DNA of 64,000 nt from contig JAPPHZ010000029.1 of NCBI GenBank assembly GCA_028820935.1, forward strand, positions 277,437-341,436, written 5' to 3'. Every line of letters begins with the position of its first letter. Position 1 is the first letter of the stretch. Positions 8,688-16,049 of this stretch are shown here, piece after piece. The position numbers and the translations under genes are program-made. Under the pieces are notes generated by a model. The model did no database searches. It was given only the letters and a program-made list of their open reading frames with translations, and was not told the origin of the DNA. Source of the DNA: a bacterium. GTDB taxonomy: Bacteria > Actinomycetota > Acidimicrobiia > Spongiisociales > Spongiisociaceae.

Positions 8688-9134
8688 TCACTCGAACTCG
8701 GCCGGCGAGGCGCGGGCGGTCACGGTGACCGTTATCCCGCCGGCGGGAGCGAACATCCGCATGAGGGTCAGCGGGACCGTCTCGGTTATCTGCACCACTA
8801 TCTCCGACTCGCTCGATTCAGGGGAGAGGTTCATCGAGTCGTCCCAGTCCGGCTGGTCCTCGGCGAACCGGCGGGCAGCCTCCTCGGCGAGATCCGGATC
8901 CAGCACCACCCTGTTCCGGTACAGATCGGACTCGACCACCTGGGCGGCCCCCGCTACGGCCGACTTGTAGGCGATGCCGGCCAAGGTGCCGTGCCGGGAG
9001 AGCACCCGCCACAGGTCGAGGGCCAGCCCGCCCGCGAACAGCAGCATCAGCAGGAGTCCCAGGCTCCACAGCACGACAGCGCCTCGCTCACCGGCCGGTC
9101 CGGATCGGCCGGACGGCTGGACCCGCCACCTCAT
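8688..9134 (-). CDS. TadG-like pilus assembly protein (third of three overlapping genes)
   Basis: The protein has 148 residues from the ATG at 9134, which overlaps the stop of the preceding gene (ATGA). A prepilin-like N-terminus (ERGAVVLWSLGLLLMLLFAGGLALDLWRVL) provides one membrane helix near residues 15-40; the rest is a predicted extracytoplasmic domain with many charged residues. The ERGAV motif and single helix are typical of the TadE/TadG N-terminal families of Flp/Tad pilus systems. No Tad ATPase or secretin gene is visible in this window. The longer reading frame beginning further upstream overlaps the two other pilus genes and is not used. Confidence 0.65.
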   Translation of the reverse strand: MRWRVQPSGRSGPAGERGAVVLWSLGLLLMLLFAGGLALDLWRVLSRHGTLAGIAYKSAVAGAAQVVESDLYRNRVVLDPDLAEEAARRFAEDQPDWDDSMNLSPESSESEIVVQITETVPLTLMRMFAPAGGITVTVTARASPAEFE

Positions 9135-9580
9135 GGGCGCGGAATGCTCCGGTACGGCTCCATCTGCTCCCGGTAGCTGCTGGTGAAGGTCCACGAGCCC
9201 AGCGTCCAGGATCCCATCACGTTGATGGCCGGCGCATCGAGCGACACGCGGGCGCTCACCACCCCGCCCGGAGCCCAGGAGTCCCGGCAGTCGATCGTAA
9301 GGTCGGGCGTACCGGAAGCCAGGCTGCGCTCGGCCAGGATCCGGCGGGCCACGGCCTCGGCCCGGTCCTGTCCCGTGTCCGGGTCGAAGGCGGTGGCACA
9401 GGCTCGTACCGCTTCCCGGGCGGCGGCGTCCGTCATGGAGCGATATTCCATCCGGATGGGGAAGCTGAGCAGCAGCATGGCGAACGGGATCAGGATGAAG
9501 GCCGACACCAGCACCAGGTCGATGGCGCCCGCGCCGCGCTCGTCCGCTATGTGCGCGCGGAGGTAGGCGGGGCGCGTCAC
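9131..9580 (-). CDS. TadE-like pseudopilin
   Basis: The protein has 149 residues. The N-terminal half carries DERGAGAIDLVLVSAFILIPFAMLLLSF, a TadE-type prepilin segment: short basic leader, E-R-G motif and one long hydrophobic helix near 14-42. It continues with REAVRACA, common in TadE proteins. Two cysteines (C62 region and CRDSW) could form a disulfide in the exported part. It overlaps both neighbours by 4 nt, so the three genes form one tightly coupled operon. Role: minor pilin or assembly factor of a Flp-type pilus in the envelope; the exact partner set is unknown. Confidence 0.7.
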   Translation of the reverse strand: MTRPAYLRAHIADERGAGAIDLVLVSAFILIPFAMLLLSFPIRMEYRSMTDAAAREAVRACATAFDPDTGQDRAEAVARRILAERSLASGTPDLTIDCRDSWAPGGVVSARVSLDAPAINVMGSWTLGSWTFTSSYREQMEPYRSIPRP

Positions 9581-10029
9581 GGGACCGGCTCGGTGACGCT
9601 GGTGGCCCGCATCGTGAAGCTCCAGGAGGGTCCCAGGGAGGGGAAGACGGGCCGGAGCCGGGCGGCGATCTCTGCCGTGGTGAGCGCCTCCTGGCGGTCG
9701 CAGTCCACCTCGGCGGATTCCTGGTAGAGGTTGGCCAGGCCGGAGATGATCCGCTCGGCGGTGTCCTCGCAGATCGGTCCGGTCCCGCCGGAGAGGGCAC
9801 CGGCCCGGGCGCCCGAATCGGCCGCGTACTGGATCACCGAGCGCGTGTAGAGCATCAGCAGGCCGTTCATCAGGAAGGCGGCCGTGATCAAGGCCATGCC
9901 CATCGCCATGAGGGTCTCGATGACGGCGGCGCCGGACTCATCGCCGAGCGACCGGGCGCCCGAACGCTTCCGGCCCCGGCGGCCGGTGTCAAAGCAGCGG
10001 TAGTTACAATTCGGTATCCTGAACGACAT
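9577..10029 (-). CDS. TadE-like pseudopilin (first gene of the operon)
   Basis: The protein has 150 residues. A basic N-terminal stretch (TGRRGRKRSGARS) precedes DESGAAVIETLMAMGMALITAAFLMNGLLML, a prepilin-like helix with the conserved Glu five residues into the hydrophobic run. Downstream, QYAADSGARAGAL is a typical TadE segment. Two cysteines, in PICED and VDCDR, may be paired. It starts the three-gene overlapping pilus operon and is divergent from moaA across a 136-bp AT-richer gap (10030-10165) that should hold both promoters; I did not find clear boxes there. The start could be internal, since the first 15 residues are unusual. Confidence 0.65.
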   Translation of the reverse strand: MSFRIPNCNYRCFDTGRRGRKRSGARSLGDESGAAVIETLMAMGMALITAAFLMNGLLMLYTRSVIQYAADSGARAGALSGGTGPICEDTAERIISGLANLYQESAEVDCDRQEALTTAEIAARLRPVFPSLGPSWSFTMRATSVTEPVP

Positions 10030-10165
10030 GGATCGGCCGTCAACCTAGCGCAAAACAATGCTGAACTGCCGGAGTAACCCGAGACCTTTTTTCTCATTCT
10101 GAACCAAATAGGGCGGGCCGCCTGGAGATGTCCCGGAAGTCCGGGCCACCATTAGGCTGGTCGGG

Positions 10166-11173
10166 ATGACTCCAGTGGTGGTCGACACCAGACGGCGCCC
10201 CGTTCGTGATCTGCGGCTCTCGGTGACCGACAGGTGCAATTTCCGGTGCCGCTATTGCATGCCGGCCGAGATCTTCAACCGCGAATACGTGTTCCTGAAG
10301 CGAGACCTGCTGCTCAGCTTCGAGGAGATAGTCACCCTGGCCCGCGCCTTTGAGCGGCTGGGGGTGGAGAAGATACGGCTCACCGGCGGCGAGCCCCTCC
10401 TGCGCAGGGGCATCGAGCGGCTGATTGCCATGCTCACCGGCGCCACCGGATGCGAGGTGACCCTCACTACCAACGGCTCGCTGCTGGCCCGCAAGGCCGA
10501 GGCGCTGGTATCGGCCGGGTTGGCTCGGGTCACGGTCTCGCTCGACTCGGTCGACGAGGCCACCTTCATGGCGATGAACGACGTGGGCTTCCCGGTGGCG
10601 GCCGTACTGGACGGGATCGAGGCGGCATCGGCCGCGGGCCTGCCGGTCAAGGTGAATGCGGTGGTGAAGCGGGGAGTGAACGATGGAGGCGTGGTGGACA
10701 TGGCCCGCCATTTCCGGGGCACCGGCTACATCCTCCGCTTCATCGAGTACATGGACGTGGGCGTAACCAACGGCTGGAGGATGGACGACGTGGTGCCGGC
10801 CGCCGAGCTGATCCGCGCCATAGACGCCGCGTTCCCGATCGAGCCGGTGGCTCCCAACTACCGGGGTGAGGTGGCCAGGCGCTGGCGGTATGTAGACGGC
10901 GCCGGCGAGATCGGCTTCATCGCCTCGGTCACCCAGCCCTTCTGTGCAACGTGCACCAGGGCCCGGATCTCGGCAGAGGGAATGCTCTACACGTGCCTGT
11001 TCGCCGTCAAGGGCACCGACTTCCGCCGGGTCCTGCGATCCGGCGCGGATGAGGAGGAGATAGTCCGCACCATCCACCGGATCTGGGAGGCCCGGGACGA
11101 TCGCTACTCGGAGATCCGCTCCGAAGCCACCGTGGACCTACCAAAGATAGAAATGAGCTACATAGGCGGCTAG
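10166..11173 (+). CDS. moaA: GTP 3',8-cyclase
   Basis: The protein has 335 residues, normal for MoaA. It is a radical SAM enzyme that converts GTP to 3',8-cyclo-GTP, the first step of molybdenum cofactor synthesis, in the cytosol. The SAM cluster ligands are C24, C28 and C31 in CNFRCRYCM. The second, substrate-binding 4Fe-4S cluster is ligated by C260, C263 and C277 ([19 protein letters not shown]). The [11 protein letters not shown]-binding motif is near residue 75, and the protein ends in the conserved Gly-Gly. No other moa gene is adjacent. Confidence 0.95.
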   Translation: MTPVVVDTRRRPVRDLRLSVTDRCNFRCRYCMPAEIFNREYVFLKRDLLLSFEEIVTLARAFERLGVEKIRLTGGEPLLRRGIERLIAMLTGATGCEVTLTTNGSLLARKAEALVSAGLARVTVSLDSVDEATFMAMNDVGFPVAAVLDGIEAASAAGLPVKVNAVVKRGVNDGGVVDMARHFRGTGYILRFIEYMDVGVTNGWRMDDVVPAAELIRAIDAAFPIEPVAPNYRGEVARRWRYVDGAGEIGFIASVTQPFCATCTRARISAEGMLYTCLFAVKGTDFRRVLRSGADEEEIVRTIHRIWEARDDRYSEIRSEATVDLPKIEMSYIGG

Positions 11174-11222
11174 GCATCTGATGGATCCATCTCGATGTCA
11201 CCAGCCCAAGGGTGTGCGCTCG

Positions 11223-12347
11223 ATGAAGACCTTCCGGGATCTCGGGGTCGCTCGGAAGACAGGGCGGTTTATGCACCAACGCATGCGAGAGCGGTTTGTG
11301 ATCAGTTGGTTGGTGGCTCTCAGCTCGGTAGCGCTTGTGGCATGTGGTGACAGGGGTGTCCGCGATGAGGCGCCTGGAGAGGTGGCCGGATCTGCCGGGA
11401 CCGTGGATGGGATCGCCCCGGACGCGCCTCCGTTCTTTGTGGCGGTGGGGTCTGGAGTCGTGACGAGTGGCGACGGCATTAAGTGGACGGAGCGGGAGAA
11501 CACCCTGGTTCTCACCAGCGTGGCCTACGGAGGTGGTAGGGCTGTCGCATTGGGACCCGAAGGTCACGCCGTTGTTACCACCGACGGCGCCGAATGGATG
11601 GTGGTCAATCCTGGCGACGGACTCCTCAAGGGTGCATATGACGTGGCGTACGGTGATGGTGTGTTTGTGGCTGTGGGGGAGGTATTTGATCCCGTTTCCG
11701 GCTTGGGGGCGGTAGTGGCGACGAGCCGCGATGGTGTGAAATGGTCTCCCGTAGACCGTAGGCCTCCGGGAGGATTACGAGCGATTACCTATGGCGATGG
11801 ACGGTTCGTCGTCGCGGGAACCAATCTGGTCGCCACGAGCCGGGACGGTATTGGCTGGGAGCGTGGCCCGTTTGAGGCACCAAGGCAGTTGTTCGGTATT
11901 GGCTACGGTGATGGCTTGTTTGTGATTACCGGAGGGATCAGCTCCATATTCTCTAGTTCCGATGGTATTGAATGGACGTCAGCAGTATCCAATGCTCCTC
12001 GGCCGACCTTCTTGAGGGGAGTAGCCCACGGCAGTGGAGTGTTTGTTGCCGTCGGTGATAGATACAGCGCTGCGGAGAAAAGGAATCAAAGTTCGATCAT
12101 CACGAGCCCGGATGGTGTCAACTGGACCCTTGCATACTCGGGTGAGGCTCAATCTCTGTCGGATGTCACGTATGGCAACGGGACCTTCGTCGTGGTCGGC
12201 CAGAGCGAGACATACCATGAGTACGGGGTGGATTACACGACAGCAATAGCCCTCACCAGCCAGGACGGGAACGAGTGGGAAATCATCGAGGTTGCCGGCG
12301 AAGGGAAGTGGCTCAGCGGTGTGACGTTCTGGCCGGCGACGGAGTAG
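11223..12347 (+). CDS. Lipoprotein with seven propeller-type repeats
   Basis: The protein has about 374 residues from the ATG at 11223; ATGs at 11271 and 11283 are also possible starts and give a cleaner signal sequence. A hydrophobic segment ends in the lipobox LVAC, so the mature protein should be lipid-anchored outside. The rest consists of seven copies of a motif of the form TS-x-DG-x-x-W followed by a YG-x-G-x-FV(A)VG strand, spaced roughly 45 residues apart; this predicts a seven-bladed beta-propeller related to BNR/Ycf48-like repeats. Ligand unknown. GC content and codon use are visibly lower than in neighbours (many GTT, TTT and GAT codons), suggesting recent acquisition. Confidence 0.75.
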   Translation: MKTFRDLGVARKTGRFMHQRMRERFVISWLVALSSVALVACGDRGVRDEAPGEVAGSAGTVDGIAPDAPPFFVAVGSGVVTSGDGIKWTERENTLVLTSVAYGGGRAVALGPEGHAVVTTDGAEWMVVNPGDGLLKGAYDVAYGDGVFVAVGEVFDPVSGLGAVVATSRDGVKWSPVDRRPPGGLRAITYGDGRFVVAGTNLVATSRDGIGWERGPFEAPRQLFGIGYGDGLFVITGGISSIFSSSDGIEWTSAVSNAPRPTFLRGVAHGSGVFVAVGDRYSAAEKRNQSSIITSPDGVNWTLAYSGEAQSLSDVTYGNGTFVVVGQSETYHEYGVDYTTAIALTSQDGNEWEIIEVAGEGKWLSGVTFWPATE

Positions 12348-12419
12348 AGCCACTGGTGACCGCTGTTTTCGCGACCCCGGCACGAGGTGGCCGATGAGGC
12401 TACGGGAGTTCGATCAGTA

Positions 12420-12785
12420 ATGACCCGAGGGGACCGTTGGGCGATCGCCGGGTTCGTCTGTTCGGTATCCGTCTTGCTGGTGGAACTCCTGTTGATCCTC
12501 ATCATGACGGTGCCGGCTCTGCTCAACACCGCCGGTGACATCGTCGTCCTCCTCCTGGTGGTCGGGGCGATACTCTGGGTCACGGGCCTGCTCCTGTCCA
12601 TTCGGGCCGGAAAGAACGCGCCGAGACACCACAAGTTGGCCAGGGTCGGCACCATCGTTTCGGTGATCACGGCAGTGTTGTTCGCCGTGGGAGTGGCCGT
12701 CTGGCTCGTATTGGTAATCGTATGGTTCGTGACCGATCCCTTCGCGGTCGGTATGGAGAGTTGGGGCGGGACTCCAGCTAATTGA
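12420..12785 (+). CDS. Small membrane protein, three helices
   Basis: The protein has 121 residues from the ATG at 12420; an in-frame GTG at 12387 would add 11 residues. Three hydrophobic segments are evident, near residues 9-32, 37-62 and 78-105, with a short basic loop (RAGKNAPRHHKLAR) between the second and third. This resembles the DUF4190-like or generic small actinobacterial membrane proteins, but I cannot assign a family. It lies 72 bp after the propeller lipoprotein on the same strand and may be transcribed with it. Confidence 0.6.
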   Translation: MTRGDRWAIAGFVCSVSVLLVELLLILIMTVPALLNTAGDIVVLLLVVGAILWVTGLLLSIRAGKNAPRHHKLARVGTIVSVITAVLFAVGVAVWLVLVIVWFVTDPFAVGMESWGGTPAN

Positions 12786-12932
12786 GGTAGTCCCCTTCGG
12801 TCGGTTTGCGAGCACCGGATCCGCCTGCTGGGCCGGCCATCTGTCGAACAACTGAGGTCGGTGCGTGGGTCCCGTCCGATCCATCTATCCTTGCCGGTCG
12901 GAATACCCCCGCCGAACCACCGGAGACTCCGC

Positions 12933-13778
12933 ATGCCCGGGCTGCTCGCCTTCCATGCCCATCCAGACGATGAGGCCACTTCGACGGGAGGCGTCCTGGC
13001 GCGGTATGCGGAGGCAGGCGAGCATGTCGTGGTGGTCACAGCCACCGACGGGGCCGAGGGCGAGGTCCACAACCACGACAACCCGGAAGAGATACGTCCC
13101 CGGCTGGCCGAGGTCCGGGCGGAGGAGATGGCGGACTCGGCTTCGATCCTCGGCATCTCGGAGCACCACTTCCTCGGCTACCGGGACTCGGGCATGATGG
13201 GATCCGATTGCAACGAGCACCCGGATTGTTTCTGGCAGGCGGACTTCTTCGAGGCGACCGCCCGCCTCCTGAGGCTCGTTCGCCGGCACCGGCCGGAGGT
13301 GATGACCATCTACGACCCGTTCGGCGGTTACGGGCATCCGGATCACCTCCAGGTCCACCGGATAGGGATGGCCGCCTACTTCGGGGCCGAGAACGTACGC
13401 TGGTTCCCGCTCCAGGACGGTGAGGAACTCTGGACTCCGGCCAAGCTCTACATCAGCACGTGGCCGCGCTCGCGGCTGCGGACGATGACCCAGGCACGGT
13501 ACGAGGCTGGCCTGATCACCGAGGAGGAGGCCAAGGAGTCCGAGGGTTGGGGCACCCCTGACGAGGACATCACCACCGTGGTGGACGTCAGGCCCTGGGT
13601 CGGCAAGAAGCTCGCCTCCCTGCGCGCCCACCGCACCCAGATTCCCGAGGACTGGTTCATGCTCCAAGTTCCGGACGAGGAAATTCCCGGCGTGCTCGGC
13701 GTGGAGACCTTTCAACGGGTCTTCTCGAGGGTGGAAGCACCGTTCCGGGAGACAGACCTCTTCGAAGGTCTCCGCTAA
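12933..13778 (+). CDS. PIG-L family deacetylase (MshB/Mca-like)
   Basis: The protein has 281 residues from the ATG at 12933. The zinc motif AHPDDE lies at residues 9-14 and the second ligand region GHPDH near 133-137. The family removes N-acetyl groups from GlcNAc-inositol (MshB, mycothiol synthesis) or cleaves mycothiol S-conjugates (Mca). The N-terminus LLAFHAHPDDEATSTGG and the CxxHPDCFW insert do not allow me to choose between these two. The presence of mycothione reductase in the same window supports a mycothiol-linked role. It is a cytosolic enzyme and stands alone. Confidence 0.82.
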   Translation: MPGLLAFHAHPDDEATSTGGVLARYAEAGEHVVVVTATDGAEGEVHNHDNPEEIRPRLAEVRAEEMADSASILGISEHHFLGYRDSGMMGSDCNEHPDCFWQADFFEATARLLRLVRRHRPEVMTIYDPFGGYGHPDHLQVHRIGMAAYFGAENVRWFPLQDGEELWTPAKLYISTWPRSRLRTMTQARYEAGLITEEEAKESEGWGTPDEDITTVVDVRPWVGKKLASLRAHRTQIPEDWFMLQVPDEEIPGVLGVETFQRVFSRVEAPFRETDLFEGLR

Positions 13779-13814
13779 GCGGAGGTCGGATGACGGCCGG
13801 TAGCCTGGCCTGGT

Positions 13815-14696
13815 ATGGCTTACCGGGCTGCCATGGTGGCTGCATTCGCCACCATCCTGATCTGGTCGTTCTCGTACCCGGTCGCCAGGGTGGGTCTACG
13901 CCACTTCGACCCGCTCCATCTTTCGGGGCTCCGCTTGGTGGCCGCCGCCTTGGCCCTGTCGGTCATCGCCCTGCCCCGCCGGGTCGGCCTTCCCGAGCGA
14001 CGGGACCGGCTGCGGGTCGTCACCGCCGGGTTGATCGGCATGACCTTCTATCTGGCCATCCTCTACACCGGCCTCCAGGTTGTGGAGGCGGCCTCCGCCG
14101 CCATCCTGATCGCCCTGACCCCGATATTAGTAGCGGTGCTGTCGGGCCCGATGATCGGGGAACGCGTGACCGTTTGGGGATGGTTGGGCCTCCTGCTGGC
14201 TTCGGCGGGGGCGGCGCTGGTGATCCTCGGTCAGGCCGGCGGGCTTCACCTCGGCATCTCCAGCCTCCTGCTGCTGGTCGCCGCCCTCGCCCACGCGCTG
14301 TACAACGTTCTCGCCAAATCCCTGGTCGCCCGGTACAGCCCGCTCCAGGTGGCCTCCTGGTCGATGTGGGTAGGCGCCGTCACCTCGCTCCCGCTGCTGC
14401 TCAGCGCTCCGGGCCAGGTTGCCGGCGCCCCATGGGATGCGTTGTTCTCCTTCATCTTCCTGGGGGTGTGCGGCTCCGCGCTGGGCTTCGTCCTGTGGGC
14501 GCGGGCGATGGTGGGCGCTCCCGCCGCCGTCGTGTCGTCGGCCCTTTACGCCACGCCGCCCCTCTCCGCGTTCATCGGCTGGCTCTTGCTGGACGAGCGA
14601 CCCACCATCTGGGTCGTGATCGGCGGGATGGTCGTCCTGGGCGCTGTGACGTTGGTGATCCGGCGCGGCGTGGTGCCGACCTCAGAGGGGTCGTGA
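13815..14696 (+). CDS. EamA-family (DMT) transporter
   Basis: The protein has 293 residues with about ten hydrophobic segments arranged as two EamA repeats of five. The first repeat contains ATILIWSFSYPVARVGLRHFDPL, the second GLHLGISSLLLLVAALAHALYNVLAKSLV. These are inner-membrane drug/metabolite exporters; the substrate cannot be predicted. It starts 36 bp after the deacetylase gene and could share its transcript. It is convergent with the aminotransferase gene that follows, with only a 43-bp gap. Confidence 0.85.
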   Translation: MAYRAAMVAAFATILIWSFSYPVARVGLRHFDPLHLSGLRLVAAALALSVIALPRRVGLPERRDRLRVVTAGLIGMTFYLAILYTGLQVVEAASAAILIALTPILVAVLSGPMIGERVTVWGWLGLLLASAGAALVILGQAGGLHLGISSLLLLVAALAHALYNVLAKSLVARYSPLQVASWSMWVGAVTSLPLLLSAPGQVAGAPWDALFSFIFLGVCGSALGFVLWARAMVGAPAAVVSSALYATPPLSAFIGWLLLDERPTIWVVIGGMVVLGAVTLVIRRGVVPTSEGS

Positions 14697-14739
14697 ACAA
14701 ATGGAGAGGCTCAGCCCGGCGCGCTCCAGCCTGCTGCGG

Positions 14740-15912
14740 TCAACGAGCCTTCAGTTCGGCGGCCACCGCCTCGACCAGCCGCTCGAGATCCTCGATCGAG
14801 TTGTACTGCTGGGTGGAGACGCGCAGCAGGCTGGCGGACGGATCGGGCCAGCTCATCACCATCACCTCGATGTCCCAGCGATCTCGTAGGGTCATCATCA
14901 GGGGGTTGAAGATGGTTCCGCCCTGCGGCAGGGTGCGAGGAAGCGGTAAAGAAGCGATCGCTCCGATCATTCCGTCGGGGGCGGGCGGCTCGATGCCCAG
15001 CAGGTCGGCCAGCATGTCCCGCGCCGTCAGGCAAAGGTCCCGGTTGGCGCTCCTCACTCCCTCCCAACCGTCCGGATGGAGCTCGGCCATCGCCTCCAGC
15101 GCCACCGGTGTGGCCAGCCAGGCGGTCGGATCGTCGGTGCCGGTCCAGTCGAACTGGGTGTGGAGATGCCCGCCCTCCGCGGGCCAGCCCCCGTTGTAAC
15201 CGTGGCTGATCACCGCCGGATAGATGCGGTCCCGGAGGTCCTCCCGCACGTACAGAATGGCGGAGCCCTTGGGGGCGCACATCCACTTGTGGCAGTTGCC
15301 GGTGACGTAGGAGGCGCCCAGCGCGGACACGTCGAAGTCGATCATGCCGGGCGCGTGCGCCGCATCCACCAATACCTGGACGTCCGGTTCGAGCGCCGCC
15401 ACTATCTCCTCCAGCGGGAACACCAGGGCGGTGGGAGAGGTCACCGCGTCGACCATCAGCAGGCGGGTCCGTTCGGTGACCATCGCGAGGATGCTGTCGG
15501 TCACCTCCCGGGCTGAACCGAGCGGGAAGGGGATGGCGGCGGGGACTACCCGGGACCCGGTGCGGGCCGCCGTCACCAGCGCTGCGTTACGGCAGGCGTT
15601 GTACTCGTGGTCGGTCACCACGATCTCGTCGCCGGGCTTCAGGTCGGCCTCGAGCGACCGGAGCACCGAGTTCACTCCTTCGGTCGCGTTGTTGACGAAC
15701 GCCAGCCCGGCCGGATCCGCTCCGACGAACTCGGCCACCTTCGATCGGGCTTCGTCCAGAGCAGGCTGGTAATCCGCCAGGAACCACCTGGTGGGATTGG
15801 ACTCCATGGCGTCCCGGAGGCGCTGTTGCTCCGCCAGGGCCGGCGCGGGGGTGGCCCCGAAGGACCCGTGATTGAGGTGGATCACATCGGGATCCAGACG
15901 CCAGAAACTCAT
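14740..15912 (-). CDS. Class V aminotransferase, isopenicillin-N-epimerase-like
   Basis: The protein has 390 residues from the ATG at 15912. It is a PLP enzyme of fold type I. The Schiff-base lysine is K209 in GNCHKWMCAPKG, and VDAAHAPGMIDFDV a few residues earlier carries the Asp that binds the PLP nitrogen. The N-terminus (HLNHGSFGATP) and the HGYNGGWP segment match the CefD-like branch, which contains epimerases and cysteine-lyase or desulfurase-type enzymes. The actual substrate is unknown. No beta-lactam genes are nearby. A longer frame extending to 15993 lacks family similarity at its N-terminus and was not used. Confidence 0.82.
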   Translation of the reverse strand: MSFWRLDPDVIHLNHGSFGATPAPALAEQQRLRDAMESNPTRWFLADYQPALDEARSKVAEFVGADPAGLAFVNNATEGVNSVLRSLEADLKPGDEIVVTDHEYNACRNAALVTAARTGSRVVPAAIPFPLGSAREVTDSILAMVTERTRLLMVDAVTSPTALVFPLEEIVAALEPDVQVLVDAAHAPGMIDFDVSALGASYVTGNCHKWMCAPKGSAILYVREDLRDRIYPAVISHGYNGGWPAEGGHLHTQFDWTGTDDPTAWLATPVALEAMAELHPDGWEGVRSANRDLCLTARDMLADLLGIEPPAPDGMIGAIASLPLPRTLPQGGTIFNPLMMTLRDRWDIEVMVMSWPDPSASLLRVSTQQYNSIEDLERLVEAVAAELKAR

Positions 15913-16049
15913 GATCGGCACGCTACCCGCCCCCTTGGGACGCCTCCAAGACGGCCACGTCCCGCACCGGAGCCCGGATACCGGTCCATACATCGCTCCG
16001 ACCCCGATAGAGTTGGAGGAGCCGTGGACGGTGAAGGGAGCGTGAACGT

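Noticed and set aside
13790-15199. 469-codon plus-strand frame over the EamA and aminotransferase genes
   Set aside because: Overlaps two well-supported genes in other frames and reads as low-complexity Arg/Pro/Gly sequence.
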